Positions 60,857 to 64,000 of a DNA stretch of 64,000 nucleotides are shown here, one piece after another. Position numbers and translations under genes: made by a program. Positions within the stretch are counted from its first letter, which is position 1. Every line of letters starts with the position of its first letter. This DNA is from PFL42 sp963789825 (lineage in GTDB: Bacteria; Chloroflexota; Anaerolineae; Anaerolineales; E44-bin32). The DNA is taken from contig CAWBME010000005.1 in NCBI GenBank assembly GCA_963789825.1, forward strand, positions 186,001-250,000, written 5' to 3'. Below the pieces are notes generated by a model that was not told where the DNA came from, made no database searches, and saw only the letters and a program-made list of their open reading frames with translations.

Positions 60857-61351
60857 TCCAGGGGGCCGGGGAGCGGGGATTGCACTCCCGCCCCCCAGGC
60901 CCCCTGGACCCCCGTGCCCTCCACCCCCGCAAGCGGCGGTTGATGTTGACTCTCATGCAGGTCTTCAAACCGCCGCACGCGTGCCGGATCGCTCGCTTGC
61001 AGCCCCGATTGAGCGCGTCAGTGGCGCAAGCCTCTTCCAGGGGGCCGGGGAGCGGGGATTGCACCCCCGCCCCCCAGGCCCCCTGGACCCCCGTGCCCTC
61101 CACCCCCGCAAGCGGCGGTTGGTGTTGACTCAATGCGGGACTTCAAACCGCCGCACGCGTGCCGGATCGATCGCCTGCAGCCCCGATTGAGCGGGTCAGT
61201 GGCACAAGCCTCTTCCAGGGGGCCGGGGAGCGGGGATTGCACCCCCGCCCCCCAGGCCCCCTGGACCCCCGTGCCCCCACCCCCGCAAGCGGCGGTTGGT
61301 GTTGACTCAATGCGGGACTTCAAACCGCCGCACGCGTGCCGGATCGATCAA
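60857..61351. repeat. About 179-bp tandem repeat, nearly three copies
   Basis: Copies begin at 60857, 61036 and 61214. Each holds a G-rich palindrome (CCAGGGGGCCGGGG ... GGCCCCCTGG), CCCCCGCAAGCGGCGGTTG, TTGACTC, and TTCAAACCGCCGCACGCGTG. Copies are almost identical, pointing to recent duplication. All frames give low-complexity peptides, so I regard it as noncoding. Confidence 0.85.
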
Positions 61352-61759
61352 TGCCGCCGTGGAGCGAGTGCTGGGCATGGCCGATACCCCAGGTCCGGGG
61401 ATAGGCAGCAGCGGGAGCAGCAATCGGGGATCAAGTGGCGTGCTGCCTCCGGTGGGAACCACTCCAGTTGGGCGAGTGGCCGGGGCGCGTCGTTGAGCCG
61501 ACAATGGTGGTCTAAGCGGCGATGGATAGCTTCAATGAAGGCTACGCCTGCTCGCCGCTTGCGGGGGGTCCGGGGGAGGCACTCCCCCGAGCAGCGCGGG
61601 GGCCGCTCCCCCGCCGGGGGAGCGGGAAGGGGTGAGGGGGCGTGCTTGGCCCGCTGAGGAGCGGGGGAGTGAAGGGCAAGAGATCCCGCTGGGCGAGAAC
61701 TGGTGAAGGGGCTGCTGCCCCGCCGGGGAGCGGGAGCGGGAGGGCGCTTCCCTGGCAGG
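61352..61759. other. Gene-free G-rich stretch after the repeat
   Basis: No gene supported. From about 61550 it contains runs such as GCTTGCGGGGGGTCCGGGGG with complementary ACTCCCCCGAG, resembling the hairpin DNA near 25.2 kb. It could form very stable structures or G-quadruplexes. Confidence 0.45.
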
Positions 61760-62173
61760 TCAGGAGGGCGCGCTCTGATACAGCTCGAGCAGCACGCCGC
61801 CGGTGCTCTCGGGATGGACAAAGGCCGCCAGCCGACCGCCGGCGCCCGCGACCGGCTGCTCATTGATCAGGCGCACCTTGTGCCGGCGCAGTTGATCGAG
61901 CGCCGCCGCCAGGTCGCCGACCTCCAGGCACAGGTGATGAATCCCGGGGCCGCGTTTGGCCAGGTAGCGGGCGAGGCCGCTGTCGTCGGTGGTTGGAAGC
62001 ACCAGCTCGATCTTGGCATCGCCGACCGGCAGGAAGGCCACGCGCGACGCCTGCTCGGGGACGTCCTCGATGTGCTCGAGTTGCAGGCCGAGCGCGTCGC
62101 GCCAGAACCGCAGCCCGGCCTCCAGGTCTTGCACGACGATGGCCGCGTGGTGGATGCGTTGGATGGTGGTCAT
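61760..62173 (-). CDS. mce: Methylmalonyl-CoA epimerase
   Basis: Interconverts (2S)- and (2R)-methylmalonyl-CoA. I start at MTTIQRIHHAAIVVQDLEAGLRFW, after GAGGTG. The VOC-fold metal ligands are the first His in IHHAAIVVQDL, the His in PGIHHLCLEVGD and the Glu in GVLLELYQ. At 137 residues it has the normal length. It lies 20 bases after the downstream end of a methylmalonyl-CoA mutase gene, which confirms its role in propionyl-CoA metabolism. Confidence 0.94.
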   Translation of the reverse strand: MTTIQRIHHAAIVVQDLEAGLRFWRDALGLQLEHIEDVPEQASRVAFLPVGDAKIELVLPTTDDSGLARYLAKRGPGIHHLCLEVGDLAAALDQLRRHKVRLINEQPVAGAGGRLAAFVHPESTGGVLLELYQSAPS

Positions 62174-62192
62174 CACCTCTCCCGAATTCGGT

Positions 62193-63854
<1,662 letters not shown>

Positions 63855-64000
63855 TCATCGGATGTCCTCGTCCTCCGGAGTGGAGACACTTGGGGCGTCG
63901 GTCAGGCCATCGCTCGCCCCAAACTCCTCGGGTCGCGCCGGAGGCTGACCAGCGAAGTGGGCGAAGGTGGCGTCGCGGAATGGCAGCTGGCGTGCCTGGC
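63855..64000 (-). CDS. C-terminal end of an unidentified protein (start outside window)
   Basis: An open frame entering from the right edge gives QARQLPFRDATFAHFAGQ and ends EDEDIR directly before the mutase GTG. The tail is hydrophilic and probably disordered. Close coupling suggests it belongs with the mutase operon. Too short to identify. Confidence 0.55.
   Translation of the reverse strand, partial: QARQLPFRDATFAHFAGQPPARPEEFGASDGLTDAPSVSTPEDEDIR

Noticed and set aside
60678..61133. Open frames within the tandem repeat on both strands
   Set aside because: They repeat with the DNA unit, are Gly/Pro/Arg-rich, and are open only because of composition and the absence of AT-rich stop codons.
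60857..61351. CRISPR array
   Set aside because: The repeated unit is about 179 bp with no short repeat/unique spacer alternation, and no cas genes are present.

Overview
The window looks like chromosomal DNA of a GC-rich bacterium, most likely a member of the Chloroflexota (Anaerolineae-like). The inference rests on very high GC, a GroEL ending in a PPMPDY-type tail instead of GGM, tandem LysM/M23 peptidases, a stand-alone bacterial Elp3, and paired acyl-CoA mutases. No rRNA or marker phylogeny is available here, so the phylum call is an inference.

Layout. 0-1.3 kb: 3' end of groEL, a broken PspC gene and a small membrane protein. 1.4-8.7 kb (minus strand): histidine-degradation genes hutI and hutU with an MFS transporter, a membrane protein, a lipoprotein split by an in-frame TAG and a nitroreductase, then an Rrf2 regulator. 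8.9-13.6 kb (plus): nucleotide-sugar dehydrogenase, an active/inactive M16 protease pair, acpS and a FlK-like thioesterase, all start-stop overlapped. 13.8-15.4 kb: divergent LCMT-type methyltransferase and TetR regulator. 15.6-20.4 kb: rpsB-tsf-pyrH-frr-uppS-cdsA. 21-24.9 kb: rho and two LysM/M23 peptidases. 25.2-26.2 kb: IS3 remnant. 26.3-29.5 kb: a tightly packed trio (small LDPGSGS membrane protein, methyltransferase, alkaline-phosphatase-superfamily membrane protein). 29.7-30 kb: three tRNA genes. 30.5-32.9 kb: a Trm9/ALKBH8-like methyltransferase divergent from Elp3. 33-37.8 kb: cyclophilin-like protein, ABC exporter, and a sigma/anti-sigma/bactofilin-like operon. 38-48.9 kb (minus): alpha-glucan utilisation (ROK repressor, malE, malF, malG, DUF624-like protein, GH13, extracellular GH57). 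49-55 kb: dnaE, DUF1028 protein, PPi-type phosphofructokinase. 55.2-55.5 kb: dispersed repeat. 55.6-58 kb: PflA-like radical SAM protein, a small broken gene and a lipoprotein. 58-64 kb: two acyl-CoA mutase large subunits, methylmalonyl-CoA epimerase, membrane proteins and a roughly 179-bp G-rich tandem repeat.

The most interesting biology is (i) the Elp3 + Trm9-like pair, which together would make a bacterial mcm5U34-type wobble modification route, and (ii) two mutases whose specificity residues differ (Phe/Gln, isobutyryl-CoA-mutase-like; Tyr/Arg, methylmalonyl-CoA-mutase-like).

Caution on quality: single-base frameshifts interrupt many genes, including essential ones (groEL, rpsB, rho). 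Most are probably sequencing or consensus indels. They are extremely dense in malE/malF/malG (44.3-47.4 kb) and absent from the neighbouring 3.7-kb dnaE. I give such genes as one feature spanning both frames and state where the frame changes.
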